DNA of 64,000 nt, taken from Petrosia ficiformis (Eukaryota > Porifera > Demospongiae > Haplosclerida > Petrosiidae). Numbering within the stretch: position 1 is the stretch's first letter; the number at the start of each line of letters is the position of its first letter. The notes under the pieces were generated by a model. That model did no database searches. It saw only the letters and a list, made by a program, of their open reading frames with translations, and was not told where the DNA came from. The stretch is from assembly GCA_947044365.1 (NCBI GenBank), contig OX345650.1:144001-208000 (forward strand), written 5' to 3'. The position numbers were made by a program, and so were the translations under genes. Positions 1-12,280 of the stretch are shown here, one piece after another.

Positions 1-3000
1 ATTATATTATTATATATTATATGTTTATATATCTTAGAACATGCCTTCCTGGAGGTGGTTTTTTAGTAACAAAATTATCAATAATATCTTCTTTTAAAGC
101 GTGTTGAAATGATCGTGATCTGAGTCAATAGACAGATAAATAGATATTGACTGTACACATCTATATTACCTGCTAATACCACCTAAACTATGTTTATTAG
201 ACGTAACACTCTGTGAATTGTGGGTGTGGATATTTACATCATAGTCATCACACCTCTTTTTACATATCTGTAAATAGAAAAGATATTTTTATATCTCAGC
301 CTATGATTATAAACCTTATTAAAGAAACTTTGAATACAGCCCCGAGTTTCAGAAGGACTGCTTGCTAATCTGTCCACACCACATACCAGATCAAGACGTG
401 ACAGAAAAACCTTACAATTTACAAAACATATCGGAGCTAGAAAACGATACACGACTACTCCTGGAATTATTTGAACCTGAAAGGTGTGACTCCCATTATT
501 ATGAGAATAAATAAAATTATTAGTTACATTTTCGAAGTTCTCAGTATTACGAAAAATCTCTGTATCTCTAGCTCTTCCTAAAGCAGATGACTTTGGACTA
601 TGTTATATAACATACCATAAATACACAAATTATACATTCAAACTATAACTCACAGTATCACTTTGATTACAACAACCAGTATAGAGAAAAACACACCTAC
701 TCCTAATCCAATATCTACACCCAACAATACAGTTGAAAGAAATACCACAATCCAAATGAACTATATAATTATTATGATGAAACCCCTTAATTAAATAAAA
801 TGAGACGACTAACCATATCAGGAACTGATAATTTGAAATATCTCCACACATCCAATATTTGAGAAAACATACCATACAATGCTACCCAAATAATTGATGC
901 AAGAACAGCCTAATAGATAAAAGATAAGTGGAGACCACGGATGGAAACCAAAGATAAAGACCAATTTAGAATACTATATCGATCTATGTAATATACTGCA
1001 TTCATTTATCATTGTGTACGCATATGACTACAGCAGGTTCTTTAATCACTCTGCTGGTGAACATCATGTGACAAGTTGTGGTGATCATGTGACAAGGGTG
1101 GTGGCAGGGAGACCGACCAATGACTTACTTTTGGAAGTGGCTCAAATAAACTCCCAACTTTAACCAGAACAATTAATATAATTGTAGAAGACAAAAATCC
1201 AACTAACTAAATAATTATAAAGTAATAATAGAATAGTAATTATTAGGGGGTACCTGTGTCTTTCCTCCTGACACAGCTTGTACTGTAGATCTAGACAAAC
1301 TTCCTGCTGTGTTCAAACTACCAAATAATGAACCAATTATATTCATAACCCCATATGCTATGAACTCCTATGTTAATTAATCAAAATATAATCCACATTA
1401 TAATCAATCAATACCTGACTAGGACTAATGGTATAGTCAAACTGTTTAGCAAACACTTGTGCTAATGATACTGACACAGAAAATGTGACTACTGAAATTA
1501 CAATAGCATCTTGAAGTATCAACAACATGTATGGCATTTTTGGAGCAGTGACTGGTGGCAACCTAATTTACATATTAATATAATTATAACAAGACGATTA
1601 ATATAGGGTTTACCCCAGTGGAATATCATCAACAATTGCCACATCAAAACGATCATTCAGTTTAGCTAAAAATGAGATCAGCGTTGCTACAATCACCTTT
1701 ACAAGAGTAAAATCCTATAATATTATTAATAATATCCCTGATAAACTTACAACTATTAACTGTGCTGGCAATGGTATAGGCCATCTTGTTTTACCCGAAG
1801 TCCAGCTTCTTGTGGTACAAGAATAGAAACAATAAGGAACTTTAAGTTTTCGTAACAGTTTTCTGTCTATCACTCGAAAAATAATTAGAACAGTTATTGA
1901 AATGAATGATATAATAAAAGTAGCTGTGTTGATCTTATCAGGCCAATGGAAGATTTGACCTATAGCTTCTATCCATGTCTAATTAAATAGACAAAAATTA
2001 ATATATTAAATACTCAATATTATCCTACCTTTACTATATAAAAAAATCCACTTTGAGTTGAATCCAAAGTCATTCCAAATATATGTTTGAGTTGACTAGT
2101 AAAGACATGAACAGCAGCACCAGTAGTATATCCAGATATTAGAGATTCAGAAAGAAAGATTGTAATAAATCCCAACTGAAATACACCCATTAACAACTAG
2201 AAATTGAGTAATGAATTAACATGACTACAAATATTTACAGTGAGATAAGGTGTGTCATTAGCACAATACATCTCCACTACACATAATAATCATTACTACA
2301 ACACTTAATTATGTGTAGTTATGTACTGATATTAATAACTACCCTACCAGTATGACACACTATCATATTAGCAAAGATATACATGTAAGAATATGTAGAA
2401 TAGCTCATCAATACTTACCATTATTAATCCAGATACAAATGCCACTGTGACAGCTATCTCTACACTTAAATCACCACATGTTTTGTTATGTTCTTCGATT
2501 TTAAAGTCATAATTAGATTCACTGACATTAAGACAGGGATGATACAACTCATTACTTTCAAATACTCGTGAAATAGCATTTGATACCATCAAACTAACAA
2601 CTGCAAACGTACCTACACAAACATACATAGAAATAGATAGATGGAAATATAGATAGATAGATAGATGGAGATATAGATAGATAGACAGACAGATAAACTT
2701 ACCAACTGAAATATGACGTGATGTTCCCAATATGGAATATATAATAATTGGAACAAAAGATGCATATAAACCATACACAGGTTGCAATCCAGCTAATAGT
2801 GCGTATGCCAGACCTATTAATACACACACAAAATATAATAGATTATAATTTATTAATTTACCTTGTGGTATATGCATGATAGCAACAGTTATTCCCGACA
2901 TTACATCACCAAACATATACCTGTATTGGTAACTCCATATCCAGCTAATTATAGGTAAATGAATAAATATAAAATTTTTACAGCTTCTTCTATTAGTTGG

Positions 3001-3438
3001 TGGTAGTAGTGAACTTCTAATTGGCTCAGGAGGTATAAACGACTTGTACCAATTATATTTCATAATACTTTTCACTGGACGAAAACCACTTTCAAATGTT
3101 GCTTCATTGAGAGGTTCACGTTGAACAGAAATAGTCTGTTTAGATCTACAGTAACATATAAATCACTAGTAACTCGTGTATATATCCAATACAAGTACTA
3201 ACGTAACTGAAATATTTGTGTCTATAGTTACAAATATAACACTACATTAACCATCTGGGACTCTGGTTAGTTTACAATGTATCAACATATATACATACAG
3301 TGTATTGTCTTTGCCACCAATTAATTATTTTCACCATTACCTGTTTCTAACAAGATATTCTAAATCATAGTCGATATCTTCTGGTAAATCTGCACCTAAT
3401 GGCTGCAGTTCAAACTCTTCTGTTATGGGAGATACCAT
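1..3438 (-). CDS. SLC26-family anion transporter, multi-exon, C-terminus probably off the left edge
   Basis: Multi-pass membrane anion exchanger of the SLC26/SulP family (sulfate, chloride, bicarbonate or oxalate; the substrate cannot be read from sequence). The start at 3438 begins [18 protein letters not shown]. The SulP N-terminal signature follows ([12 protein letters not shown] near 2870-2910, then [19 protein letters not shown] near 2750-2820). Further membrane exons lie at about 2550-2630, 1430-1560 ([12 protein letters not shown]), 1250-1350 ([19 protein letters not shown]), 1130-1160 (GSLFEPLPK) and 680-880 ([20 protein letters not shown], then [19 protein letters not shown]). Exons near 350-600 ([17 protein letters not shown], then [12 protein letters not shown]) match the start of the cytoplasmic STAS domain. 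The rest of STAS is unclear: a possible exon lies at about 20-125 and the gene may continue past position 1. Family call is firm; exon edges in the first 500 bp are not. Confidence 0.85.
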
Positions 3439-3689
3439 TGTAAATGTGATATAATTAAACCACGCCCATTAATTATCATTAATTAATAAATTATTATTTG
3501 TTACATTGTTAGTGGTTTCAAATCATTGTTTACAAATTAAGTGTTAGTATAGCATTAGCAACAACTATATAAGACATTTGGTAACAATGAAATTTTGACT
3601 AAATCATTTACCATATTTACTCTATAAAGCTCATATAATCATAGTAATACACACACACACACACACATTATTATACATACGCAAGTTGT

Positions 3690-6145
3690 TCATACAAATT
3701 CTCTAATATCAAATACTTGTATACGATTGTTATATTCATCAGCTACAAACAATCTTTCATCATTATCAATACAAAGATGACGTGGACTTATAAACTCTCC
3801 GGGCTCAGACCCATTCCCTCCAATACACTTTAGAAACTCTCCAGAATCTTTGAAAATTGATACACGATGATTACCATCCTCGCTAATATAAATATTACAT
3901 TTAGAATCGACAGTTATACCATATGGTTTATACAAATCACTTGGGGAATTCCCTTGCCAACCAAAATGACTTAGCAATACTCCATCAGGTGTATATATCC
4001 AAATATGATGGCTCATTCCATCACATACTATAACACGGCCACGATTATCAACCACTATTCCAGTTGGTTGCATTATAAACTGACTAGAACTAGCATTAGT
4101 ACCTCCAAACTGTTTGATATATTTTCCAGTACTATCAAATACAAGAATACAAGATTTGCTCCAATCTGACACAAATATACATCCATCATGACCAATAGCT
4201 AATCCACGAGGAGTTACCAGTGGAACACTCCGCAATCCCTTTGGAACTAACTTGCATAAAAATTTGCCTGCAACAATTTGTGGAAATAATCACATGATTA
4301 TCACATGATAATATAGTAGTACCTGTGTTGGAATATTTGAGAATTCTAGGTGGGTTAGAGTCCAGCACAAATATATTACCATTATTATCAACTGTTACAC
4401 TTGTGGGTTCACCAAAACTACTATCATTACTATCCTGTAAATAATTAAATATAATAATTTAATTATATTATTAAGTATAATGAGTTACTCTTCTAATATT
4501 TTTAGGAGATGACAATACTGGTTGTACCTAATGAATACAACAATAATAACTATGTTAACTATGTACTATTACAACTAACCTCTTGTCCCAAGTAATCCAG
4601 GAATTTCCCAGTAGTAGTCAACATTCTAACACATCCACTCTTCATATCACTCACTATTAACATTTTATTCGATCCTGTAATCAATCATGTGACATTAATT
4701 AATTACATTACACATTATATATAATTATATACATATGTATGTATATACAGATATATACAGTTTACACACACCATAAACATTCAACCACACATACACATAC
4801 CTATACATACACCACATGGATATACTACTGATCCTTTCTGTTGATTAGGTCCTAATAATTGTCTGGAAGTTATTTCTACAACAGGAAACCCTATAACCTC
4901 TGTTGATGGAGTTGGTGTATTAACATTTACAACAGGTTTACTAGTGTCAGGTAATTTAGTGAATGACTCATATCTGCCATCATCTTCTTTATCAGTTTCT
5001 ACGTAACCAATAGGTGAAGATAATTGATTTTTAATTAGTAATTTTTGACGAGGTTTAGGAATAGGAGGTTTACCAACACTAGGAGTAACTTTATAACTCT
5101 CATCATGACCATTAACCAGTTGATCATCATCATCTCTCTCTTGGTGTTTTTGTTGTTGTTGATATTCTAATAACCAAGAAGGCAATTCTTTTGTGCTTCG
5201 TGGAGAGCGAGGAGGTATTGGAGGAGGAGGAGGTGAAACAGATTCTGAGCGACGGATTGGTACTCGTTCATCATCATTAGTGTTTGGTAAATGAGAGTAC
5301 GATCGAAGATGATCAGGAGATCGAAGGGAAATGGGGTCATTTGGATCTGTTTGAGCTCTCCTGTCTTTCACAACTGGGCGTGGAGGAATTGGAGGAGGTT
5401 TAGAGGACTGCTCATCATTAGGAATATCCAGAGGTGAGTTTTTAGGGCTGGATGGTATAGGGATGGCTGCAGGAGAATTAACACAGCCCGGAGCACATAC
5501 TCTAAAATGAGGATCTCCAACTATTCTACACACTTGTTCAAAATTATGATCTTCTAAACATGGAATGGTGACCGATGTGTCTTGTTCAATTGTTCCCTTT
5601 ACTTCATCCATAACTTCAATAAGATGATTCAGTTCTGAGACCACACTTCTTTCTTCCCTTAATACAATGATATCATCTTCACGTTGAGATAAATCAGCAA
5701 GTATTTTCACACATTTTATCATACCAGTCATAGCATCTTTAACAGACTTTCGAGTATCACCAAAAGCCATTTTCTTTTCCTCTGTACTTTGACGAAGCTT
5801 GTTAATAAAATGGTGTTCACGATCCACTAAAATATTTCTCATACGACTGAAATAATTGCGAATTCTTTGCTCTGCCCTGTCTTTGTTCTCACGTAATGTA
5901 CGCACACTTCCGGCCATGTTATCCATTATATTCTCTGCTCCCTCAAGATGAGCATTTGCTTGTTCAACTAAATCTCGTAACTCTGTCATGTGACTTGACA
6001 GTACTTCACTTGCTTCAACAACAGAATGCGAATGTTCCCTATGTTGAGTTAGCAAACAGGATGAACACACAATATCTTTACAAGATGTACAGTAAAAATC
6101 CAATGATTTCCCATCATGATCTGGACATTTAGGAGATCTGTTCAT
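3690..6145 (-). CDS. B-box / coiled-coil / NHL-repeat protein (TRIM2/3/71-like, no RING seen)
   Basis: The start is the ATG at 6145, directly downstream of a 3' splice site. Residues 1-40 form a B-box zinc finger (CPDHDGKSLDFYCTSC, CSSCLLTQHREH). A coiled coil follows (about residues 45-200), then a long Ser/Pro-rich linker with repeated PPIPPRP-type SH3-ligand motifs (PPPIPPRPVVK, PPPPPIPPRSPRS, PPIPKPRQK). Small exons near 4560-4680 and 4320-4440 lead into the last exon (3690 to about 4270), which carries several NHL beta-propeller repeats (for example GLAIGHDGCIFVSDW, GIVVDNRGRVIVCD, GITVDSKCNIYISEDGNHR, HLCIDNDERLFVADEYNNR). TRIM-NHL proteins bind RNA or protein through the propeller and usually carry a RING E3 domain. 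I find no RING: the exon just upstream (about 6212-6290) has a stop in the joining frame, so it looks like 5' UTR. A scaffold or RNA-binding role is inference. Confidence 0.85.
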
Positions 6146-6364
6146 TATGTATCTAAAATATAGTATAATTATGAAATATAACAGCTTATAAAGGACACGA
6201 GTACTTACCATTAATAACAGCTTGCAAACATCCGTTTATCACTGCAAATGGTACAAAGTACACACCCCTTCATCCTGTACTTAACAATGTCTAATCAAAT
6301 ATACTATCAATACTATCAAACTAAATAACAAAATGACACACACACATTAATGATGTTATAATTT

Positions 6365-8662
6365 CTAATGAAGTTTCTCAACGGAAATGGTTTGGCCTCT
6401 CGGATCTTCAAATTGGTCTATTGTCTTCATTGAGAATGCAGACAATATGGAGACATAAAGAATTAGCAGCAACACAAGAACGCTAACTATACCCATCCAG
6501 GTCACATGAGTGAAGTAACCGATACAATTATCAGCTACTGAGAATGAAGTAGATTTTACATTATATGGTTGAACCTAATGTAATAGATAGATAAATAGAT
6601 AGATAAATAGATAGATAAATATAATATATCACATTACCTGTATTGCTTCAAGTACAACTGTTAAATTTACTTTATCCTCAGCTAAGGAGTAGACCTCATC
6701 ATCAGCTGAGGAGTTTTTAGAAGTAATGTATGTATTATATTGTTCCGCGGCACAAGCATAACTGAATTGAATATCAATACCAAATTTCTGATGTAATTTA
6801 TCACTGGCGTTTTGTCGCACAAGTACTGAACTAACAACATCTACATTCTCTTCATCATCTTCATCATCTTCAGGAGGATTTTGTTTGAAATCGGATGGTG
6901 AAGTATATGTAGCATTAATGGTAATAATCCATGCTGAATTAGATGAATTATGTTTCGGAAACATAAATCTATACGAACATGATATAGTAGAACAAAGATA
7001 ATAATTAAATGATGAACTTACTGAAGTGAGACATTTCGTGTATTATTGTCATAACAACTGTTATTTTCACCATCAATTGTATAATGTAATTCAACACTGG
7101 GATGAAGCTGTTCCTCGCAATGCTCAAAATTATTCCTGTGCAGGAATAGATAACACATTAGTACATATAGAGAACATCTTGTCAATACATGTATTATATA
7201 CTGTCCATCTTGTCAATACATGTATTATATACTGTCCATCTTGTCAATACATGTATTATAGTGGTACTAGAATCAGAGGAGGAATCAATTGATTAATTAA
7301 CTATTTTTATTATTAGTATCAGTAAGTGTACATCACCAAACACCACATATTAGGTAATTATATATTTATAATATATATATAACTGATAAAAGAGGTTACC
7401 AGAATTTTAATACTTACAGTAGATTACAGTACAGCAGGACTAGTGTATATATATATATATATATGTATAAATACAATCTATTTATATTAACTCACGTGCT
7501 TTGATTAAGGTGGCTTTCACAACACCATTTTATAGTAGATGGTGTAGCTAATGAACAATTTGAATAGTTTTGAGGATAAAATGTGATGTCTCCCTTTAAA
7601 CAGAACAGCAAACATGAAGCAGCAGAATTATTAATGCCTTCACGAAGAATTCCTCCAAACGGACAATTTTTATTACTATCATCAATGGTAACAGGAACAT
7701 CTCCATCTTCACTAACTGATATCATATTAGGAAGAGAGCGTTTCTCAATCTAGATGTAGATAATAACATATTTGAAATTAAGTGATAATAATTACCATTC
7801 TGTTGTATTGTGTGAATATAGCCAAGTAAGAAAATCCCTCCAGTTTCTCCATCACCTCACCAATAATAACATCTGCAAAATGTTAATATCAATTCCTCAA
7901 TATGGAATATAATACTCTTTATACCTTCATCAATGCACTTTTCAGACGATATGATATAAAAACCATCTTCTGATACAATATCTACAAAAATAACATTATA
8001 AATATTAATAAAATATACCAGTTCCTCCTCTATATAGTGTATTATTACCTTTGGGATCCAAGTACTCTATACTCAACCCCAAACCACTGACCAGGTTTGA
8101 GACCCAATTACTGGAATCTAATCTGAGTCCTGTCCAATATTGATACGGGGCTAAGTCTATGGAGTTCTTCAGATTTGTGAAACCATTCACACCTTCATCA
8201 TCAAATACACCTCCAAATTTAACAATGTCATCAAATGATAACTAAACAAGTTAGTACAATAGATGTGAACATATTATCTTATTAAATCTATTTAATAACG
8301 AATGAATAGAATACAACCTGTGAATACATTATAGAATTATACTATCCATCCATCCTGCATCCATCTATGTATCCATCCATCCACCTATCTATTTATCGAG
8401 AATATACTCACGTCTTCACATCCAAATAATATAACCATTTTAATATTAGATGAAGTCACTTTACTTATTATATTATCAATATCTGTTGTATGGTCCACAC
8501 TTGACAATACTTCACTGAAATATAAATTATTAATAACATAAGATTAGTATTATTATTATGCATATCATACTTATTAGACCAAGCTATAAATGGAGTTAAC
8601 TGATCTCCAGTAGCAACAGATATCAGAGAAATATAAAACAACAGCAACTGCTTGTCAGCCAT
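6365..8662 (-). CDS. ATP6AP1: V-type ATPase accessory subunit S1 (Ac45)
   Basis: Type I membrane glycoprotein that helps assemble and sort the vacuolar proton pump. It starts MADKQLLLFYISLISVATG, a signal peptide. Key block near 8070-8230: LSFDDIVKFGGVFDDEGV followed by GFTNLKNSIDLAP, which matches the human Ac45 segment with the same GGVF...FSNLENALDLAP pattern. Exons continue near 7890, 7740-7850, 7495-7730 (cysteine-rich), 7018-7135 (HYTIDGENNSCYDNNT), 6645-6960 and the last at 6365-6570. The C-terminus has one membrane helix (THVTWMGIVSVLVLLLILYV) and a short tail, SMKTIDQFEDPRGQTISVE, very close to the vertebrate Ac45 tail used for sorting. The intron at about 7137-7490 contains a 31-bp tandem repeat. 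Confidence 0.9.
7168..7261. repeat. 31-bp tandem repeat, about three copies, intronic
   Basis: Unit atcttgtcaatacatgtatt plus atatactgtcc, repeated with almost no change inside an ATP6AP1 intron. The short plus-strand reading frame through it is a by-product of the repeat. Confidence 0.85.
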
Positions 8663-8812
8663 TTTCAGATCAGGTCATATGACAGCTCAGTGAATATAAT
8701 TATAATATGCCACACCCTTTATATTATTAATTAACTAGTGATGCATTTGTATGCAGTCCATTCCACAGTATTTAATATGCTACTTGTAAATACAAATAGT
8801 GCAGATTAAAAT
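8663..8812. promoter_or_regulatory. 150-bp divergent promoter region between ATP6AP1 and the Ig/FN3 receptor
   Basis: Only 150 bp separate the two opposite start codons (8662 minus, 8813 plus). No clear TATA box fits both sides. It should hold both 5' UTRs and a shared bidirectional promoter; that is inferred from position, not from a recognised motif. Confidence 0.55.
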
Positions 8813-11800
8813 ATGGATGATTATTATCATATGCTACTATTACTAGTAACTTCACTTTATCAAGTACCTGCAATCTGCAGTAAGTGGATGTAATGATGAG
8901 TTGCTATCACTACTATGTTGTACATTTATAATGTATAGGTTTATATGAATTGAAAATTACATCAAATGGTTCAATTATTGTTGGAGATGAACTCCATCTT
9001 TCCTGTTCTGTTGCATTTGAAGAGATCTTCATGATGCAGATAAAAGATATTATGTTCACTTGGGAAAAAGTGGATGATGCAGGATCAGGTGATGGTATTA
9101 TGATAGGTTTTGATGGTACTGTAACATTAAATCCAGTACAGTTCAGTGACAGAGGAAAATATGTATGTAGTGCATTGTTCAATACTTCAGATGACACCAT
9201 TATTGAATTATATGCAGAGTATCATCTGACAGTTCAGTGTAAGCAAATATATGAGTGTATACTAGTTAATTCTACATCACTTATTCCACAGTTCCTCCCC
9301 TATCAATACAAATATCATTTAATTCATTGCCTCCGTTCTTTGTGGGAGAACAAATCATATTAATATGTCAAATTAAAATTAAACAGAATGTAAATATACC
9401 ATTCAGTGCAACAACTATATGGAGTAGAGAAAATAGTAGTTTAAAAGTGGGAGTATTGGAAGATTCAATGATGTATAACTTCACACTAAAGCTCCATGCA
9501 TTAGATACAGTACAATCCTGTATATATACATGTGAGGTATTGATGCAATCATTGGTTAATGATCCATTCATAAAGGGAGTACAGTTTACACATGATGTAC
9601 CATTAACTGTTTATGGTAAGTCACAAACATGTATAATGTAGTTAATATGTTTGCATATTTCACACAGATTATCCAGTTATCCATATCAAACAAAGCGGCA
9701 TACAAAATGTTGGATCATCTTATAGATTATCATGTATTGTAGATGTTGATCCAGTGGTTAGTCCTCATATAGTATGGGAACTGGACTTATTCAGTGCTTC
9801 TATTAAGCAAATTAATAAATCTATCATTTATTTTGATACTCTGAAACCTCAAGATGCAGGAATATATATTTGTAATGCTTTAGTCAACGAAAGGACAATA
9901 AATGCATCAATCACACTTCTATTGTCAAGTAAGTTGTAACTTATTCCAAAGTAATATTTCATTTGTAACTCTTCTTTTAGCTCCATATAATATCACACTG
10001 CTCTACTCCTCTTCATTTTATATTGGACTCTTGTGGTATAATCCACTCTCTTCACCTTCAGCCCTCACTAATTTCACACTCACTGCAATATCCAATAGTA
10101 TCACACATCTCTCTCACACAATACCAGCATCACAAGATCCATATACATATAATGTTACTGGATTATCACCATATCAAAATATAACTGTCATTCTCACTGC
10201 TAACACTATTGTTGATGAGGGTATACCTGTGCCATTAATCTTTCAGACTGATGAATACAGTAAGTTTCTACGTATCACTCATTATTGATTTCTGTCTCTC
10301 CAACCTCTCAGCTCCAGGACCAGTTCAACTACTCTATATCAGAGTTATCAATAATGTTAGTGTGTTAATAAACTGGTCACATGTTGCAGAGAATCAAACT
10401 AATGGAGTTATAAGACAATATATAGCGACTGTATTACATATGGGACAAGTCATATATTCTGAGTATTTATCCTCTGATGTGTTTAGTACCATTGTTAATG
10501 GTTTAGGTAACTATACATGTCAGTATATATACAACTGTTATATGATTCGTATATATATAGCTGGACAAATACGCTATACAGCTGAAGTTAAAGCATTAAA
10601 TAGTAGAGTTGGTATCCCAACCTATGCTATGTTTTATACAGTAGAAGGAGGTATGTATGTAAGTATCTACTTAATATATCTAAATCTCTTGTGCAGTTCT
10701 TCCTCCTCCTCAGAATATATCAGTGTCTAGATTGAATGGAACACATATGATAGTCAGCTGGACATATGTTACTGATAATAGAGGATTTGTTGAAACATAT
10801 CAAGTGATGTATGGAGAAGGACTATTTAAAACAGTATCTAACAGTATCAATACAATAGTAATTGGAGGATTAGATCCAGGAACTGTATATACTGTACGTA
10901 TTGCTGTTATTAATAGTGAAGGAATTATTGGTGAATGGAGTGATCCAGTAACACATGAGAGTCAGTATATTATATGTATGTTGTTCAAAAGTAATGAATA
11001 TTTACAACTTCTGCAGTGTCAAGAATTATTCAGTTACGAGGAGGCCCATTTAAACCATGTACATCATGGAGTGTAAGTGAGACCCTGGTATATATTAATA
11101 TACTATATGGACAAACTATTGCATTGTACATACAGAATATTACTGCAATATTGATAATTATATATAGCAATATTCCTATAACTGTTTAGATGCAGGATAA
11201 GGAGTCAATTACGTTATTTTTCCAAAGAACACTGCATGATGTCATAACTAAATATTGTACTTGTACAGTACATGTTATTTTCTTTGGAGAAATCCTGTCA
11301 TGTGACAACACTACACCTACTAACGCAATATACAGAGGTAATATTACAGGGATCAGCCCCTATTCATCAGATCAATTAATTACTATTATTGAGAAATGGA
11401 TATCAAGTGGAGCTAATGCTACATCTGGTGTTGCCCTCATTGCCTTTGATCCCACTTGTCCTGTTGCCATAGAAACCATAGACGATCCATTGTGTACTGA
11501 TAATAAAGAAAGGAACATGTCAGATGATAGTAATGTATCATTGCTATGGAGTGTTTTGTCACCAACCATAATATTATTATGTTCATTAATAATTGGGATA
11601 ATAATAATTGCACTGATCTTGTGGAGAAGAAGCAAAAGAATACAAACATGGAGGTATGTACATACCAAATGTGCAATATTTGTATGTACATATTATGTAA
11701 TATAGTTTTCGGTCATGTGAAACACCTCTAGATTTGCAATGGATGAATGAACAATGGTATGTTGTTTATACATTTACAGTGATGAGGTACATACATATAT

Positions 11801-11983
11801 ACATACATATATACATACAGTATTGCTACAAACACTTTATATCTCAATCAAAATGTACATCATGAAGAATTTGAAGAAGTAAGGAGATGCAATGAAGAAG
11901 AGGAACAAGAGAGTGGAGTATATGATCCATCAAATCTTACAGTTATATACGAGTCAGATGATTCAAATATTGAAACCTTATAA
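8813..11983 (+). CDS. Single-pass receptor-like protein: three Ig-like and about three FN3 domains
   Basis: The start at 8813 gives MDDYYHMLLLLVTSLYQVPA, a signal peptide. Ig-like domains follow at about 8940-9238 (LHLSCSVAF, SDRGKYVCSA), 9291-9615 (IILICQIKI, SCIYTCEV) and 9668-9929 (YRLSCIVDV, QDAGIYICNA), each exon-bounded with the classic Cys...DxGxYxC pattern. FN3-like domains lie at about 9980-10260, 10310-10650 and 10697-10961 (MIVSWTYVTDNRG, GLDPGTVYTVRIAV). A membrane-proximal region with GVALIAFDPTCPVAIE precedes one helix near 11545-11625 (PTIILLCSLIIGIIIIALIL) and a basic stop-transfer WRRSKR. The cytoplasmic tail is short and acidic, has tyrosines (SGVYDPSN, VIYESDDSN), no kinase domain, and stops at 11981-11983. 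It could be an adhesion molecule or non-catalytic receptor; ligand unknown. The exon path at 11025-11330 is uncertain. Confidence 0.75.
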
Positions 11984-12280
11984 ATACACACATTATATAC
12001 ATGTTATGTACATTCTACCCTCCTGTCATTAGTCTTCTATAATTAAATTAATGATATAATTATCAAGTAGACAAACAATACAAAACATTTATAATACACA
12101 TTATGTAACGAGATGAAGTCTTTATAACCAGAACAGGAATATGACAAGTGATTACGGTACCAGAGGGTTAGATAAGCAAGGTGATTACTGTGATAGAAAA
12201 AGGTTGATTGAGTTATAGATTTTAGTTGATTAACGTGTGATAAGGGTTAGTGAATGTGTAAATAAAGGAAGGAGATTATA

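Noticed and set aside
6212..6290. Upstream exon with CxxC (GCVLCTICSDKRMFASC) as a RING domain for the B-box gene
   Set aside because: The frame hits a stop just before the GTAAGT donor and the cysteine/histidine spacing is too short for a RING.
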